From a virus: a stretch of 64,000 bases of DNA. A program made the translations under genes and the position numbers. Each line of letters starts with the position of its first letter. Positions within the stretch are counted from its first letter, which is position 1. Positions 1 to 8,298 of this stretch are shown piece by piece. The stretch lies in IMG/VR virus record IMGVR_UViG_3300042935_001183, positions 62,001 through 126,000 of that record; one strand, given 5' to 3'. The notes beneath the pieces are model-generated. The model was not told the origin of the DNA, made no database searches, and saw nothing but the letters and a program-made list of their open reading frames with translations.

Positions 1-33
1 ATATAAAATTTTACCTTTAGGATAAATAATTTT

Positions 34-70
34 ACAAGACCTGTAAAAATTTTCCTGGTCTTGTTTTTTT
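34..70 (+). terminator. Rho-independent terminator before the first gene
   Basis: An 8-bp perfect inverted repeat (ACAAGACC at 34-41, GGTCTTGT at 57-64) is followed by a run of T to position 70. It would end transcription of whatever gene lies left of the window. A GATAAATA box at 21-28 sits just before it. Confidence 0.8.
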
Positions 71-95
71 AATTAAGTATATTTAAGGAGATAAT

Positions 96-1082
96 ATGAG
101 TACATTAAAAAAGTTTATAGCCGCATTACTTGTTACTGCAAGTACACTAGTTTACGCATGGGAACCAACCAAACCCGTTACTGTATACATAGGTAACACA
201 CCCGGTGCAGGTAATGAAATGGCCTTTAGAAAACTAGCTGATATTGTACAGAAACAAAACCCAAAGTTTGTGTATGTTGTACAAAACATTCCTGGAGCAG
301 ATAGTGTTATTGCCAACAACCGTTTTTTAGAAGCGCCAAATGACGGCTATACTATTAACTTGCCTAGTCATATGAGCAGTTATGTTACAAATGATATCTG
401 GGAAAAGTCAATTAAGAAATACAACTACGACTCATTTGTTGATGTGTTGACCATGGGCAAGAGCCCGTTGGTATTGGTTGCTGGCGTCAAAAGCGGCATT
501 AACACCCCACAAGAGTTTGTGAAGTATATTCAGTCAGGCAGAACAATCAACATTGCCATTGGTGGTGGCGCACATCGCACAGCATTTGAGTATTTGATGG
601 ACAAGGGCAAGGGCAACAAAGACACAGTCAAACCCATCAAGTTTAACGGACCACAGCCTGCAGTACAAAGTGCCGCTAGCTTTGATCCAAAATTTGCTGG
701 CACTGAGTTTGCTATTATTCCTATTGCAGTGGCCAAAGCTCTAGTTGATGCAGGCAAGGTAAAACCCATTGGATTTACAGGCACACGTCGGATGGCACAA
801 TTTCCTGATGTCCCATTGTTAAACACAGTAGCGCCTGGTATCAATGTGTATGCGGCCTGGTCAATACAATTGCCGCCTGGCACAGACAAGGACATTGTTG
901 CATGGTATCAACAGCAATTCAGCAAGGCTATTCGTTCAGCAGAATACAAAGAGTACACGGATGCCAATGTTATTTTCTATGCTGAAGATGAGTTGACTCC
1001 TGTCGGGCTTCGAAAGCAAATGGACGAATTACGTGCGGCATTTATTCCTGTGTTGAGTCGAATTGATTTAAGTAAAGAATGA
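96..1082 (+). CDS. TctC/Bug-family periplasmic solute-binding protein
   Basis: The 328-residue length and fold pattern match the TctC/Bug receptors of tripartite tricarboxylate transporters, which capture carboxylates in the periplasm. A clear signal peptide spans residues 1-21 (lysine-rich start, hydrophobic core, VYA|W cleavage). The family's ligand-loop motif GNTPGAGNE is at 33-41, and the usual NIAIGGGAHRTAFEY region follows mid-protein. Start chosen for the AAGGAG box 9 nt upstream. The 3' end overlaps the next gene by 4 nt. No TctA or TctB membrane partners are seen, so it would have to work with a host transporter or act as a decoy or binder (inference). Such genes are typical of Burkholderiales, so transfer from the host is likely. 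Confidence 0.88.
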   Translation: MSTLKKFIAALLVTASTLVYAWEPTKPVTVYIGNTPGAGNEMAFRKLADIVQKQNPKFVYVVQNIPGADSVIANNRFLEAPNDGYTINLPSHMSSYVTNDIWEKSIKKYNYDSFVDVLTMGKSPLVLVAGVKSGINTPQEFVKYIQSGRTINIAIGGGAHRTAFEYLMDKGKGNKDTVKPIKFNGPQPAVQSAASFDPKFAGTEFAIIPIAVAKALVDAGKVKPIGFTGTRRMAQFPDVPLLNTVAPGINVYAAWSIQLPPGTDKDIVAWYQQQFSKAIRSAEYKEYTDANVIFYAEDELTPVGLRKQMDELRAAFIPVLSRIDLSKE

Positions 1083-1711
1083 AATACATATTCGTAGCCG
1101 GTGCTCCAGGCTCAAAATGGAGTAGCGTAGTTAAAAACATCTACTACAGCGCAGACATTGATCGTAGCGACTATAGAGATGAGTGGACTTATTATCACGA
1201 CGCTGGCGATACTGGGGTTAAAGAACTAATGCATTTGGGTGCATACTTTGACCCCGGCATGATCTCTCCATTGCCCGAAGATTTAACCGCATTGAATCGA
1301 GAACAACTGGAAAAAATATTTGCAGAACCCTTTCAATTCAAAGAATCCAAAGGTACACGAATTATCAAAAGCCATGTGTTTTCCAATCATATTGAACATT
1401 TGCGAGAATTATTCCCTGAAACGCCTGTTGTAATTGTACATCGTGGCGATGATTCATGTCTGGGCTGGTGGGTCAAGTGTGGGCATTTTGACATCACTTA
1501 CCCTGACTATCACGAGTATTTCAAAGACTTAAAACACATGGCTCGGATTATCAAAAGTCAAAATCGAGACATCCTGAAAGCCTGGTGGAAGTACACTGGT
1601 AAAATAGTGTCAGACAATGTTCAATTGGCACAAGCACTAAACATTGAACTCCCGCCTGTGGAATATTCTCAAGACTATGCAACATCAGACGTAAGGGTAA
1701 AAGTAATATGA
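1079..1711 (+). CDS. Sulfotransferase-like P-loop protein
   Basis: The 210-residue protein begins with a beta strand and a degenerate P-loop (VAGAPGSKWSSV, residues 6-17), the position of the 5'-phosphosulfate loop in PAPS-dependent sulfotransferases. A later strand-arginine segment (VVIVHRGDDSCLGWW) resembles the 3'-phosphate loop. The known family transfers sulfate from PAPS to hydroxyl or amino groups of sugars or small molecules; the acceptor here is unknown. ATGA overlaps link it to both neighbours. Two other sulfotransferase-like genes and an APS kinase lie within 5 kb, which strengthens the call. A plain P-loop kinase is the alternative. Confidence 0.55.
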   Translation: MKYIFVAGAPGSKWSSVVKNIYYSADIDRSDYRDEWTYYHDAGDTGVKELMHLGAYFDPGMISPLPEDLTALNREQLEKIFAEPFQFKESKGTRIIKSHVFSNHIEHLRELFPETPVVIVHRGDDSCLGWWVKCGHFDITYPDYHEYFKDLKHMARIIKSQNRDILKAWWKYTGKIVSDNVQLAQALNIELPPVEYSQDYATSDVRVKVI

Positions 1712-2370
1712 TAACAGAAGAATTCAAAAGCAGTTGGGATTACACAAAGAGTTATAGCACATATCATTTTGACAGCGTCAAAATAGATCGATTCAAAGAT
1801 GTAATCACCCATCTAGGACATATCGAACCCACATGGACAGCAGACATAGCAGACATTGTGGCCAACTCTAATCCAGCAACCTGGGAAACTCGCGGCTACA
1901 AAGGTGAAGGTGTTCCTCCTCCGCGTGAAGATTTGTTAGCAGAAGAATACGACATTGAACGTGTGGGTGCAGATCCCAAAATGATCATTACTCACATTAA
2001 CTGGCGTATTCCCGCTTCGTTGCAAGCAATTACCGCGGCATTTGGCCTTGATGATTGCATGGAACGCATACATGTACAACAACCTGGAGAAGTGTGGAAC
2101 TTACACATAGACAAACTGCAGAAATGGTGCCCAGAAGATCCGTCAAAGATAGGACGTTATTTTGTACAATTAACAGACTGGCAACCAGGACAGTTTTGGG
2201 AATATGGGAACTATCACTGGAATCAATGGCAGGCCGGCGATGTATCAACATTCGACTGGGTTAACATACCGCACTCCACAGCCAATGCAGGTCACCATCC
2301 TAGAGTGACATTTCAGTTGACTGGTGTTATCACAGATAAGACTCGCAATTTCTTATCCTCACTACAATGA
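1708..2370 (+). CDS. 2-oxoglutarate/Fe(II) oxygenase-like protein
   Basis: The 220 residues end in a cupin-like half with the iron triad expected of 2OG dioxygenases: H133-x-D135 in WNLHID and a distal H189 in IPHSTANAG, with R199 (HHPR) placed to bind 2-oxoglutarate. The aspartyl/prolyl-hydroxylase-like layout matches the other oxygenase at 45385-45924. The substrate is not evident. It sits between two sulfotransferase-like genes, overlapping both neighbours by 4 nt, so a role in the same small-molecule or glycan modification is plausible (inference). Confidence 0.6.
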   Translation: MITEEFKSSWDYTKSYSTYHFDSVKIDRFKDVITHLGHIEPTWTADIADIVANSNPATWETRGYKGEGVPPPREDLLAEEYDIERVGADPKMIITHINWRIPASLQAITAAFGLDDCMERIHVQQPGEVWNLHIDKLQKWCPEDPSKIGRYFVQLTDWQPGQFWEYGNYHWNQWQAGDVSTFDWVNIPHSTANAGHHPRVTFQLTGVITDKTRNFLSSLQ

Positions 2371-2576
2371 GCACAGACACATCAACAAGAAGTTTAGTCA
2401 AGACAATTAGTTGGCGTATAACTGGTAGCGGTGCAACTTTTGCAATATCTTATTTGGTGCTAGGTGATTTTTCTGTTGCTGGCACAATTGCAATAACTCA
2501 AGTCACACTGAATACCATATTGTATTACGTACACGAAAGAATTTGGAACAAGATTGCATGGCAAAAACACTTTTAA
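2367..2576 (+). CDS. DUF2061-like small membrane protein
   Basis: A 69-residue protein with two predicted transmembrane stretches (about 22-37 and 39-55) and the typical DUF2061 pattern: a KTISWRITGSGATF start, a TQVTLNTILYYVHERIWNKI end. The family's biochemical role is unknown. In other systems it neighbours sulfate-activation genes, and here it lies between sulfotransferase-like genes and upstream of an APS kinase, which fits. It overlaps the next gene by 19 nt in another frame. Confidence 0.75.
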   Translation: MSTDTSTRSLVKTISWRITGSGATFAISYLVLGDFSVAGTIAITQVTLNTILYYVHERIWNKIAWQKHF

Positions 2577-3187
2577 TATTAACAGGGCCGCAGGGATCCG
2601 GTAATCATTTATGGTCAAAAATCTTTGCACTACATCCCGATGTGTATGCCTGGCATGCCTTGTTACATGAATACTGGATAGGACATGATCAAGAACCCTT
2701 TGCTGAGTACTGGGAAGATCCTGATCGGCTAAAGGAATTCAACTGGGGCAACTGCGAGTACTTTGTGACCAGCGTAAGCACACCATACATGATGAACGGT
2801 GAGCGCACCGTGCCCAACATTGTGCGTTTTGCTGCCACTGCCATGGGTCTGGGCATTCGTGTAAAGATTGCTATCATTGGTCGTGACCGTAACATATTAA
2901 ACTATCAAGAAACTCGTGTGCGAGGTGAACCCACATATGATATAGCACTAGCAGAATATGAAAAATTAACAACATGGAATCCTGTATTCCTAAGTTACGA
3001 GTTACTTCATCTTTATAGAGAAAATTATTTGCTTCAAATTTCAAAACAATTAGAATTCCCTATAGAGTTTGATCATCCACAATTGAAATATGTTCTGCAG
3101 GATGATACCAACAGTAAATACTTTCAACCTGTGGAACATCATGCCACAGATGATCTAGCACAACACTCTTCAAGGAAATGGAAATGA
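2558..3187 (+). CDS. Sulfotransferase-like P-loop protein
   Basis: 209 residues from the ATG at 2558; the longer in-frame start at 2543 adds only five residues. The N-terminus has a strand and P-loop-like turn (LTGPQGSGNHLW, 8-19), and a VKIAIIGRDRNILNYQETRVRG segment resembles the PAPS 3'-phosphate loop followed by the acceptor helix. It is the second of three such proteins in the first 6.3 kb. The PAPS-dependent activity is inferred from family shape and the nearby APS kinase; the acceptor is unknown. Confidence 0.5.
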   Translation: MAKTLLILTGPQGSGNHLWSKIFALHPDVYAWHALLHEYWIGHDQEPFAEYWEDPDRLKEFNWGNCEYFVTSVSTPYMMNGERTVPNIVRFAATAMGLGIRVKIAIIGRDRNILNYQETRVRGEPTYDIALAEYEKLTTWNPVFLSYELLHLYRENYLLQISKQLEFPIEFDHPQLKYVLQDDTNSKYFQPVEHHATDDLAQHSSRKWK

Positions 3188-3206
3188 ATATGCACGGAAA
3201 AACTTA

Positions 3207-3536
3207 ATGTTACCATATTTGCGAGAAGACATTGGTAACTTGTACAAAAAAATTATAGTAGTTGGATTATACAATTCTGCATCTTTTTCAAAAAAAGAAA
3301 GAGACTATATTTTTTCTTATGTAAGTAAAAAGAATAATTGCGATCAATGTTATATTGACCATTTACCCTTTGAATTTAACATCAACACATTTGATAGTAA
3401 TATAATTAACCTAGTTGATAAATTGATTAGCGATTCGGCATATTATGACAATACCGTAGATCCACAATTGTTACTACAGATAAAATGTATTATTGCATTT
3501 ACTCATTTTGCAAATGCAATGAACAACTTAAGATAA
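3207..3536 (+). CDS. Small AhpD-like (CxxC-xxx-H) protein
   Basis: A 109-residue helical protein whose centre reads E31...C45-x-x-C48-x-x-x-H52. This is the active-site arrangement of AhpD and carboxymuconolactone-decarboxylase-like peroxidase-related proteins, in which the CxxC pair cycles and Glu and His relay protons. The Glu-to-Cys spacing is two residues longer than in classical AhpD, so catalysis is not assured. A bona fide AhpD lies at 62180-62686. The ribosome-binding site is weak, and base composition is more AT-rich than its neighbours. Confidence 0.5.
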   Translation: MLPYLREDIGNLYKKIIVVGLYNSASFSKKERDYIFSYVSKKNNCDQCYIDHLPFEFNINTFDSNIINLVDKLISDSAYYDNTVDPQLLLQIKCIIAFTHFANAMNNLR

Positions 3537-3548
3537 TAGGAAATAAAA

Positions 3549-4343
3549 ATGACACAACGTATTTTAATCATGGGCCTGCCCGGCGCAGGCAAGACTTATT
3601 TGGCTCAACACATTGTTGACCATTTGCAAGCAGATAAAAAACGTGTGGGTTGGTTAAACGCCGACGATGTGCGTAAAAAATACAATGACTGGGATTTCAG
3701 TGATGCTGGACGTATTCGTCAGAGTTTACGTATGCGTGAACTAGCAGATTCTATGACAGATGTAGATTATGTTATCTGTGATTTTGTTGCACCATTGGTT
3801 GAAATGCGCAACAACTTTAAGGCAGACTGGACAGTTTGGGTTGACACAATCGATAAAGGTCGTTACGAAGATACAAACAAAGCCTTTATTGCTCCAGAAG
3901 TATATGACTTCCGTATTATTGAACAGCATGGCGAGAAATGGGGTGAGTTTGTAGCCGCACACATATTAGATAATAGACGTCGTCCTACATTTGATTGGCA
4001 AAAAGAAACTGTGCAAATGCTAGGCCGTTGGCAACCGTGGCATGCAGGCCATCGTGCGTTGTTCGAACGTGCTATTGCTAAAACTGGGCAAGTTGTAATT
4101 CAGATACGTGATTGTCAAGGTTGGCAAGGATCCAATCCTTTTGCTATAGAACAAGTCAAGTCATTTATTCGACGTGATTTAGATATGTTATATCAGGGTC
4201 AATATGAAATACAAATTGTCCCAAACATTGTAAACATTACATATGGTCGCGATGTTGGCTATAAAATTGAACAAGAGTCATTTGATTCATCAGTAACTGA
4301 TATCAGCGCAACTAAAATTCGTAAGAGCATGGGACTTGAGTGA
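3549..4343 (+). CDS. APS-kinase-like domain fused to HxGH nucleotidyltransferase
   Basis: 264 residues in two domains. Residues 1-150 are a small P-loop kinase with Walker A GLPGAGKT (9-16), LNADDVRKKYNDWDF and VDTI blocks resembling adenylyl-sulfate kinase (CysC), which makes PAPS from APS. Residues 157-264 are a cytidylyl/adenylyltransferase domain with GRWQPWHAGH (HxGH near 165-168) and a closing ISATKIRKS motif, as in NMN adenylyltransferase. ATP sulfurylase uses an HxGH fold too, so a bifunctional sulfate-activating enzyme is tempting but unproven; NadM-like chemistry is the simpler reading of the second half. A RBS (AGGAAATAAA) precedes the ATG. Neighbouring sulfotransferase-like genes support the kinase call. 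Confidence 0.7.
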   Translation: MTQRILIMGLPGAGKTYLAQHIVDHLQADKKRVGWLNADDVRKKYNDWDFSDAGRIRQSLRMRELADSMTDVDYVICDFVAPLVEMRNNFKADWTVWVDTIDKGRYEDTNKAFIAPEVYDFRIIEQHGEKWGEFVAAHILDNRRRPTFDWQKETVQMLGRWQPWHAGHRALFERAIAKTGQVVIQIRDCQGWQGSNPFAIEQVKSFIRRDLDMLYQGQYEIQIVPNIVNITYGRDVGYKIEQESFDSSVTDISATKIRKSMGLE

Positions 4344-5185
4344 TTCTGCCTGATTTTATTTTACCTAGTAGGATAAATCAACGTTGGGAATACAGCGGCA
4401 TTGACAGCGTTAACTCTGCGCTAGATAGAGATCATTTTACTAGATACAAATTTACAGTAGATTACAAATACAACAGTCGAGGCTTCAGAGATTCTGAATG
4501 GCCTGTGGATCTAAAAAAGTCAATTTGGTGTATTGGTGATAGCTTTACTGTGGGCATTGGAAGTCCGTTATCTCACACTTGGCCAAATATACTACAGTCA
4601 CAGTTAAAACAACGAACTATAAATGTAAGCATGGACGGTGGTAGTAATCCATGGATTAAAAGAAAAGCATTAACAGTTATTCAAGAAATTGTTCCTGAAA
4701 CGGTAATCATACATTGGAGTTATCTACATCGTAGAGAAAATAGTTATCAAACAGTATTGAATAAAAAGTGGAGAGACTTTTACAACAATGTTAAAGATTC
4801 TTCTTGGCCCGCATGTCCCAACATCAACCACATGGATACCTTACCTAAATTTATATCTGACGAATTAAAAACATGTGATCAATCTTGGACAAATGTCAGT
4901 GATGAGGATCTGAAACTGCATTTTACTAGAAGCACAGATGAGGCAGACATAGCATTGACCATTGATTGTATTAACAAGATTGAAGAAAACAAAGGCAACT
5001 GTAACATAATTCACAGCGTTATTCCTAATTTTTCTGCGCCTGGTTTTAAATCAATGTTTCGCGAGCAATTACCTGATGTACAATTTATTCCTGAATTTGA
5101 AAAATTAGATCTTGCTAGAGACGGCTATCATTATGATATCAAAACTGCCGCTGCCTTTGTGGACAAGATTACAGATTTACTTTAA
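4340..5185 (+). CDS. SGNH/GDSL-type hydrolase-like protein
   Basis: 281 residues, GTG start overlapping the previous stop. The block IWCIGDSFTVGIG holds GDS at 66-68 as SGNH block I, and the C-terminal DGYHYD segment supplies the expected Asp-x-x-His. SGNH enzymes are esterases or deacetylases acting on glycans and lipids. A signature shared with the other two SGNH-like proteins of this window (at 42221 and 52890) is an I-x-W-S strand (IIHWSYLHRREN). It converges on the reverse-strand gene and overlaps it by 9 nt. Substrate unknown. Confidence 0.6.
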   Translation: MILPDFILPSRINQRWEYSGIDSVNSALDRDHFTRYKFTVDYKYNSRGFRDSEWPVDLKKSIWCIGDSFTVGIGSPLSHTWPNILQSQLKQRTINVSMDGGSNPWIKRKALTVIQEIVPETVIIHWSYLHRRENSYQTVLNKKWRDFYNNVKDSSWPACPNINHMDTLPKFISDELKTCDQSWTNVSDEDLKLHFTRSTDEADIALTIDCINKIEENKGNCNIIHSVIPNFSAPGFKSMFREQLPDVQFIPEFEKLDLARDGYHYDIKTAAAFVDKITDLL

Positions 5186-6310
5186 CAAAGCTGTGGCATG
5201 CCAGGTTTTGATTTCTTCTTTTATTGTTGATTGAATATCTTCATCAGAGTACTGAATACCCTTGCCTGTGGCTTCTGACCATTTATTGTAAACATCAACA
5301 CACTGAGAAAAATTATTAATTAATAACTTCTTTTCCAGCATTGTCTGCAGTTTTATTGGTACAGGCGTGACCAACACTTTATTTTCTACCAGTTCGTTGA
5401 TGGCATTGTGTGCTTTTTGATAACCAGGCCCGTTTTTTATTAAGAAACGTTGATCAATCACGGACAAAGACTTTGGTATCTCTGTTCTTGCCAGGCTTTG
5501 TAGTTGCACATTATCAAAGTTGGATTCTTTTCCGTCATAGGTCAACTGTGGATGGTCAACAGTTGGCAGTTGTGTGCTGATTCCGCTTAGATCGCTGATC
5601 AAGTAATGACACTTATTCCAGTCAGCAAACTCTAGTTCAAAGATGTCTTTCCAGGACCGTTTATTTGGTTGCTGGCCAAAGATAGACAGCCCAAGTATGT
5701 ACTCTTCTAGTCTTGACATATCTTTGTCGTATTTAAAATACGAGTTAACGTCAAAGTGATTGTCTACCCAGGCCAGATACTCAACATACTGGTCAAGGTA
5801 TTTTGTTAGTGCCAATGGATCAACGTTGATCTTATTTTTATAAATGTTAGAAAATGCATCAACTTTTTCTTGATGGCTAAACACATTTAATTTCTTTGAC
5901 TCGTTTGATATACACCAGCTCAATCCATGCTCAAACAAATTGTCTCGTTGGGCACTGATGATGTAAAAATTTTGATTTAGATATTCGTAAAAAGGAACTT
6001 GACTAGCAATAGTGTCCTGTCGTTTTTTAATATGATAATGTGCTAGTCTTGTGGTTTTATAATGTTTAACTGAGCCAAGAAGTTCTGTGATTTCCCCCAG
6101 TGTTTGATAATACCCCCATTTTTGTCGATCTTCAAACTTGCCCAGCACTTCTTGATTAAATGTAGGGCTATAATATTTCATAATGCCGTTGGTTAATTCA
6201 TGCAAATTAATCACAGGCTGATCAAATGCGTGTGCATTCATGTAAACTGTGATTAATCTTTGTAGTAGAGTACTGCCAACACGATCGGGCGTGAGAATCA
6301 AAACATTCAT
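5177..6310 (-). CDS. Sulfotransferase-like protein (only reverse-strand gene)
   Basis: 377 residues if it starts at the ATG whose first base is 6310; the longer in-frame start at 6400 would run into the endolysin gene. The N-terminus MNVLILTPDRVGSTLLQRL has the GST-type phosphosulfate loop of sulfotransferases, and a later FYIISAQRDNLFEHGLSWC segment resembles the R/S 3'-phosphate loop. It is the third sulfotransferase-like gene here and the only gene on the minus strand, between an SGNH hydrolase and the lysis cassette. That orientation suggests it was inserted as a mobile cargo gene. Confidence 0.6.
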   Translation of the reverse strand: MNVLILTPDRVGSTLLQRLITVYMNAHAFDQPVINLHELTNGIMKYYSPTFNQEVLGKFEDRQKWGYYQTLGEITELLGSVKHYKTTRLAHYHIKKRQDTIASQVPFYEYLNQNFYIISAQRDNLFEHGLSWCISNESKKLNVFSHQEKVDAFSNIYKNKINVDPLALTKYLDQYVEYLAWVDNHFDVNSYFKYDKDMSRLEEYILGLSIFGQQPNKRSWKDIFELEFADWNKCHYLISDLSGISTQLPTVDHPQLTYDGKESNFDNVQLQSLARTEIPKSLSVIDQRFLIKNGPGYQKAHNAINELVENKVLVTPVPIKLQTMLEKKLLINNFSQCVDVYNKWSEATGKGIQYSDEDIQSTIKEEIKTWHATALLK

Positions 6311-6338
6311 TGTAACATACTTATAAAATTCTGGGATC

Positions 6339-6346
6339 CATAAATA
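6339..6346 (+). promoter_or_regulatory. T4-type late promoter box (CATAAATA)
   Basis: CATAAATA differs from the T4 late consensus TATAAATA at one base and lies 22 nt before the endolysin ATG, leaving room for the AATAGGA ribosome-binding site. It is at the head of the lysis cassette, where a late promoter is expected. Confidence 0.5.
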
Positions 6347-6367
6347 CTTTTCAAATAGGACAATATT

Positions 6368-7006
6368 ATGAGCTTTGACTTTGAATTTACACAGCAACAA
6401 TTAAATCAAATGGTTCCGGGTAATCCCCATATAGATCACTGGTTCGAAGCAGTGGCAGAAATACTACCCGACTACGACATCAATACTAAATCTCGTGTGG
6501 CAATGTTTATTGCACAATGCGCACACGAATCAGGCGGGTTTCGAGCCATTAAAGAAAATTTAAATTACAAGGCAGCAAGTTTACGCAAGATATTCCCAAA
6601 ATATTTTCCCAACGATGAAATAGCCAATCGCTATGCCAGTTTGCCCAACAAGCAAGAAGCCATTGCCAATAGAATATATGCCAGCAGAATGGGCAATGGC
6701 CCAGAAGAATCTGGAGATGGCTATCGCTATTGCGGGCGTGGACTAATTCAGTTGACCGGCAAGTCCAACTATGAAAATTTTGCCATGAGTATTGAAACCG
6801 CAGTAGAGGATGTTCCTGAATATTTGGCAACCTTTGAAGGTGCAGTACAATCAGCCTGTTGGTTCTGGGAAACCAACAATTTAAATCAGTGGGCTGACAA
6901 AGGTGACGTGCTCACTGCTACCAAACGCATCAACGGTGGAACCATTGGTCTCGACGATCGTATCAAACACTACAATCATGCCCTGCACATATTAGGAGAA
7001 CACTAA
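6368..7006 (+). CDS. GH19 chitinase-like endolysin
   Basis: 212 residues, a single glycoside hydrolase family 19 domain used by many phages to cut peptidoglycan. Catalytic Glu is E54 in AQCAHESGGF. The typical GDGYRYCGRGLIQLTGKSNY block follows at about 117-136, then the FWE..NLNQWAD and TKRINGG segments complete the fold. No signal peptide, so it needs the holin-like protein encoded 2 kb downstream to reach the wall. A late-type box precedes it and the i-spanin gene follows after 1 nt, forming a lysis operon. Confidence 0.9.
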   Translation: MSFDFEFTQQQLNQMVPGNPHIDHWFEAVAEILPDYDINTKSRVAMFIAQCAHESGGFRAIKENLNYKAASLRKIFPKYFPNDEIANRYASLPNKQEAIANRIYASRMGNGPEESGDGYRYCGRGLIQLTGKSNYENFAMSIETAVEDVPEYLATFEGAVQSACWFWETNNLNQWADKGDVLTATKRINGGTIGLDDRIKHYNHALHILGEH

Positions 7007-7007
7007 A

Positions 7008-7487
7008 ATGTGGCAAATTACCTGGATACTTGGATTACTGCCAGAATGGTTTTGGCATGTAATCACTATCGGTGGTGCTGTTGCACTAGTGGTTGCTATG
7101 GCATTGAGTCGTATTCCATTTGTTAGCCAATACAACCTGCTGATTAAACTAGTCGGTATAACAGCTTTGTTACTGGGTGTATGGATGGAAGGCGGCATTG
7201 CCAACGAAGCAAAATGGCAGGCCAAAGTTGCTGACATGGAAGCAAAGTTAGAAGAAGCTAAAAAAGAATCTGTCAAAGTCAACACAGTGGTAGAAACCAA
7301 AGTTGTTACCAAGACTAAAGTTATCAAAGAAAAAGCTGATACTATAATTCAGTATGTTGACAGAGAAAAAGAGATTGTTAAATTTGATACAACCTGTCCT
7401 ATTCCCAAAGAAGCAATTGATGTACACAACGAAGCCGCACGTATGAATCAAGCCATTGAAGAAATGCGTAAAGGAGCCAAGAAATGA
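7008..7487 (+). CDS. Inner-membrane spanin / Rz-like protein
   Basis: 159 residues with two hydrophobic segments near the N-terminus (about 15-32 and 42-60), then a long charged coiled coil (KWQAKVADMEAKLEEAKKE onward) and a C-terminal helix after a single Cys (TCPIP). This is the shape of an i-spanin that bridges the periplasm. It follows the endolysin (RBS TTAGGAG) and overlaps the small lipoprotein gene by 4 nt, which is the usual Rz/Rz1 arrangement. A second TM segment is unusual, so some caution. Confidence 0.65.
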   Translation: MWQITWILGLLPEWFWHVITIGGAVALVVAMALSRIPFVSQYNLLIKLVGITALLLGVWMEGGIANEAKWQAKVADMEAKLEEAKKESVKVNTVVETKVVTKTKVIKEKADTIIQYVDREKEIVKFDTTCPIPKEAIDVHNEAARMNQAIEEMRKGAKK

Positions 7488-7750
7488 AGTACACTATTTT
7501 AGCATTGATGTTAGCATTAACAGCCTGCTCAACTACTGTACCAGTCAAGCCGGCATTTCCTGTGGCACCACAAATTCTACTAGAGCGTTGCCCAGACTTG
7601 ATGCTGATTGATGACGGCAAAAATACCTTGCGTGAAATGTTAAAAGTAGTTATTCAAAACTATGCTACCTATTATCAATGTGCCGAAAAAACACACGGAT
7701 GGCAGGACTGGTACAAGGACCAAAAGAAAATCTACGAGGAAATTAAATGA
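7484..7750 (+). CDS. Outer-membrane spanin-like lipoprotein (Rz1-like)
   Basis: 88 residues. A lipoprotein signal with lipobox LTAC places the acylated Cys at residue 15. A proline-containing stretch (VPVKPAFPVAP) and a short helical domain with two further Cys (ERCPDL, YQCAEKT) follow. Its position directly after the coiled-coil membrane protein, overlapping by 4 nt, supports an o-spanin role: joining the i-spanin to fuse inner and outer membranes at lysis. Confidence 0.65.
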   Translation: MKYTILALMLALTACSTTVPVKPAFPVAPQILLERCPDLMLIDDGKNTLREMLKVVIQNYATYYQCAEKTHGWQDWYKDQKKIYEEIK

Positions 7751-8100
7751 AACGCATTTTGCTAGCATTGGCTGTTGTTTCATTAACTGGTTGTGGTACT
7801 ATCAAAGAATATTGGCCAAGAGCGCACGATCCTGAAATGTTTGGTGCATTGGTTGACGTAGACATTGCAGTTGAACGTGTTAATTGCAACGCACCGGACT
7901 GGTCCAAAGCCATTGACTTGTCCACTCGGTTGGCACGTTTTAGTGAGTGGCGCGGTGATCCTCAAGCCACAAACCTCAAAGGGCTACAAGCGCACACAGA
8001 GCGCATGAGTCAAGGTGGCAGTCAAGTATTTTGCGATCTTGGCAAGAAAACTGCCGCACAACGTATACAAGCCGCTCGATCGGCCTGGGAAGGAAGATAA
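7747..8100 (+). CDS. Second small lipoprotein of the lysis cassette
   Basis: 117 residues. The signal peptide ends in lipobox LTGC (acylated Cys at residue 16). The mature part is helical with two Cys (RVNCNAP, QVFCDLG) that could form a disulfide. Overlap with both neighbours (ATGA, TAATG) makes it part of the same translational unit. Function not recognised; it may assist the spanin complex or act on the outer membrane. Confidence 0.65.
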   Translation: MKRILLALAVVSLTGCGTIKEYWPRAHDPEMFGALVDVDIAVERVNCNAPDWSKAIDLSTRLARFSEWRGDPQATNLKGLQAHTERMSQGGSQVFCDLGKKTAAQRIQAARSAWEGR

Positions 8101-8288
8101 TGCATACATTAGAACAAGAAATTCAGGCCATTGTTGAACAATGCCAAATGGGCAACATCTCTGAAGATGAACACAATTATCTTCTTACTGAGATACGTGA
8201 CATTCGTGCCGCACAAGAGTGTGCCGGCAACGAAGAATTATTCCGCTATGTTGTTCAAGCCTGCAACATAGCAATGAAATTGATATAA
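8100..8288 (+). CDS. Small acidic helical protein, unknown
   Basis: 62 residues from the ATG at 8100, which overlaps the preceding stop (TAATG). Acidic and wholly helical by eye, no signal peptide, two Cys. It is co-translated with the lipoprotein before it. I do not recognise the family. It could be a cytoplasmic lysis regulator (antiholin-like), but that is only position-based. Confidence 0.55.
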   Translation: MHTLEQEIQAIVEQCQMGNISEDEHNYLLTEIRDIRAAQECAGNEELFRYVVQACNIAMKLI

Positions 8289-8298
8289 AAGGAAACAA

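Noticed and set aside
21-28. GATAAATA as a late promoter of the first gene
   Set aside because: Initiation would fall inside the terminator stem at 34-70, so it is unlikely to drive the gene at 96.
530-895. Reverse-strand frame of 121 residues inside the TctC-like gene
   Set aside because: Shadow of a well-supported gene; no ribosome-binding site and no recognisable protein pattern.
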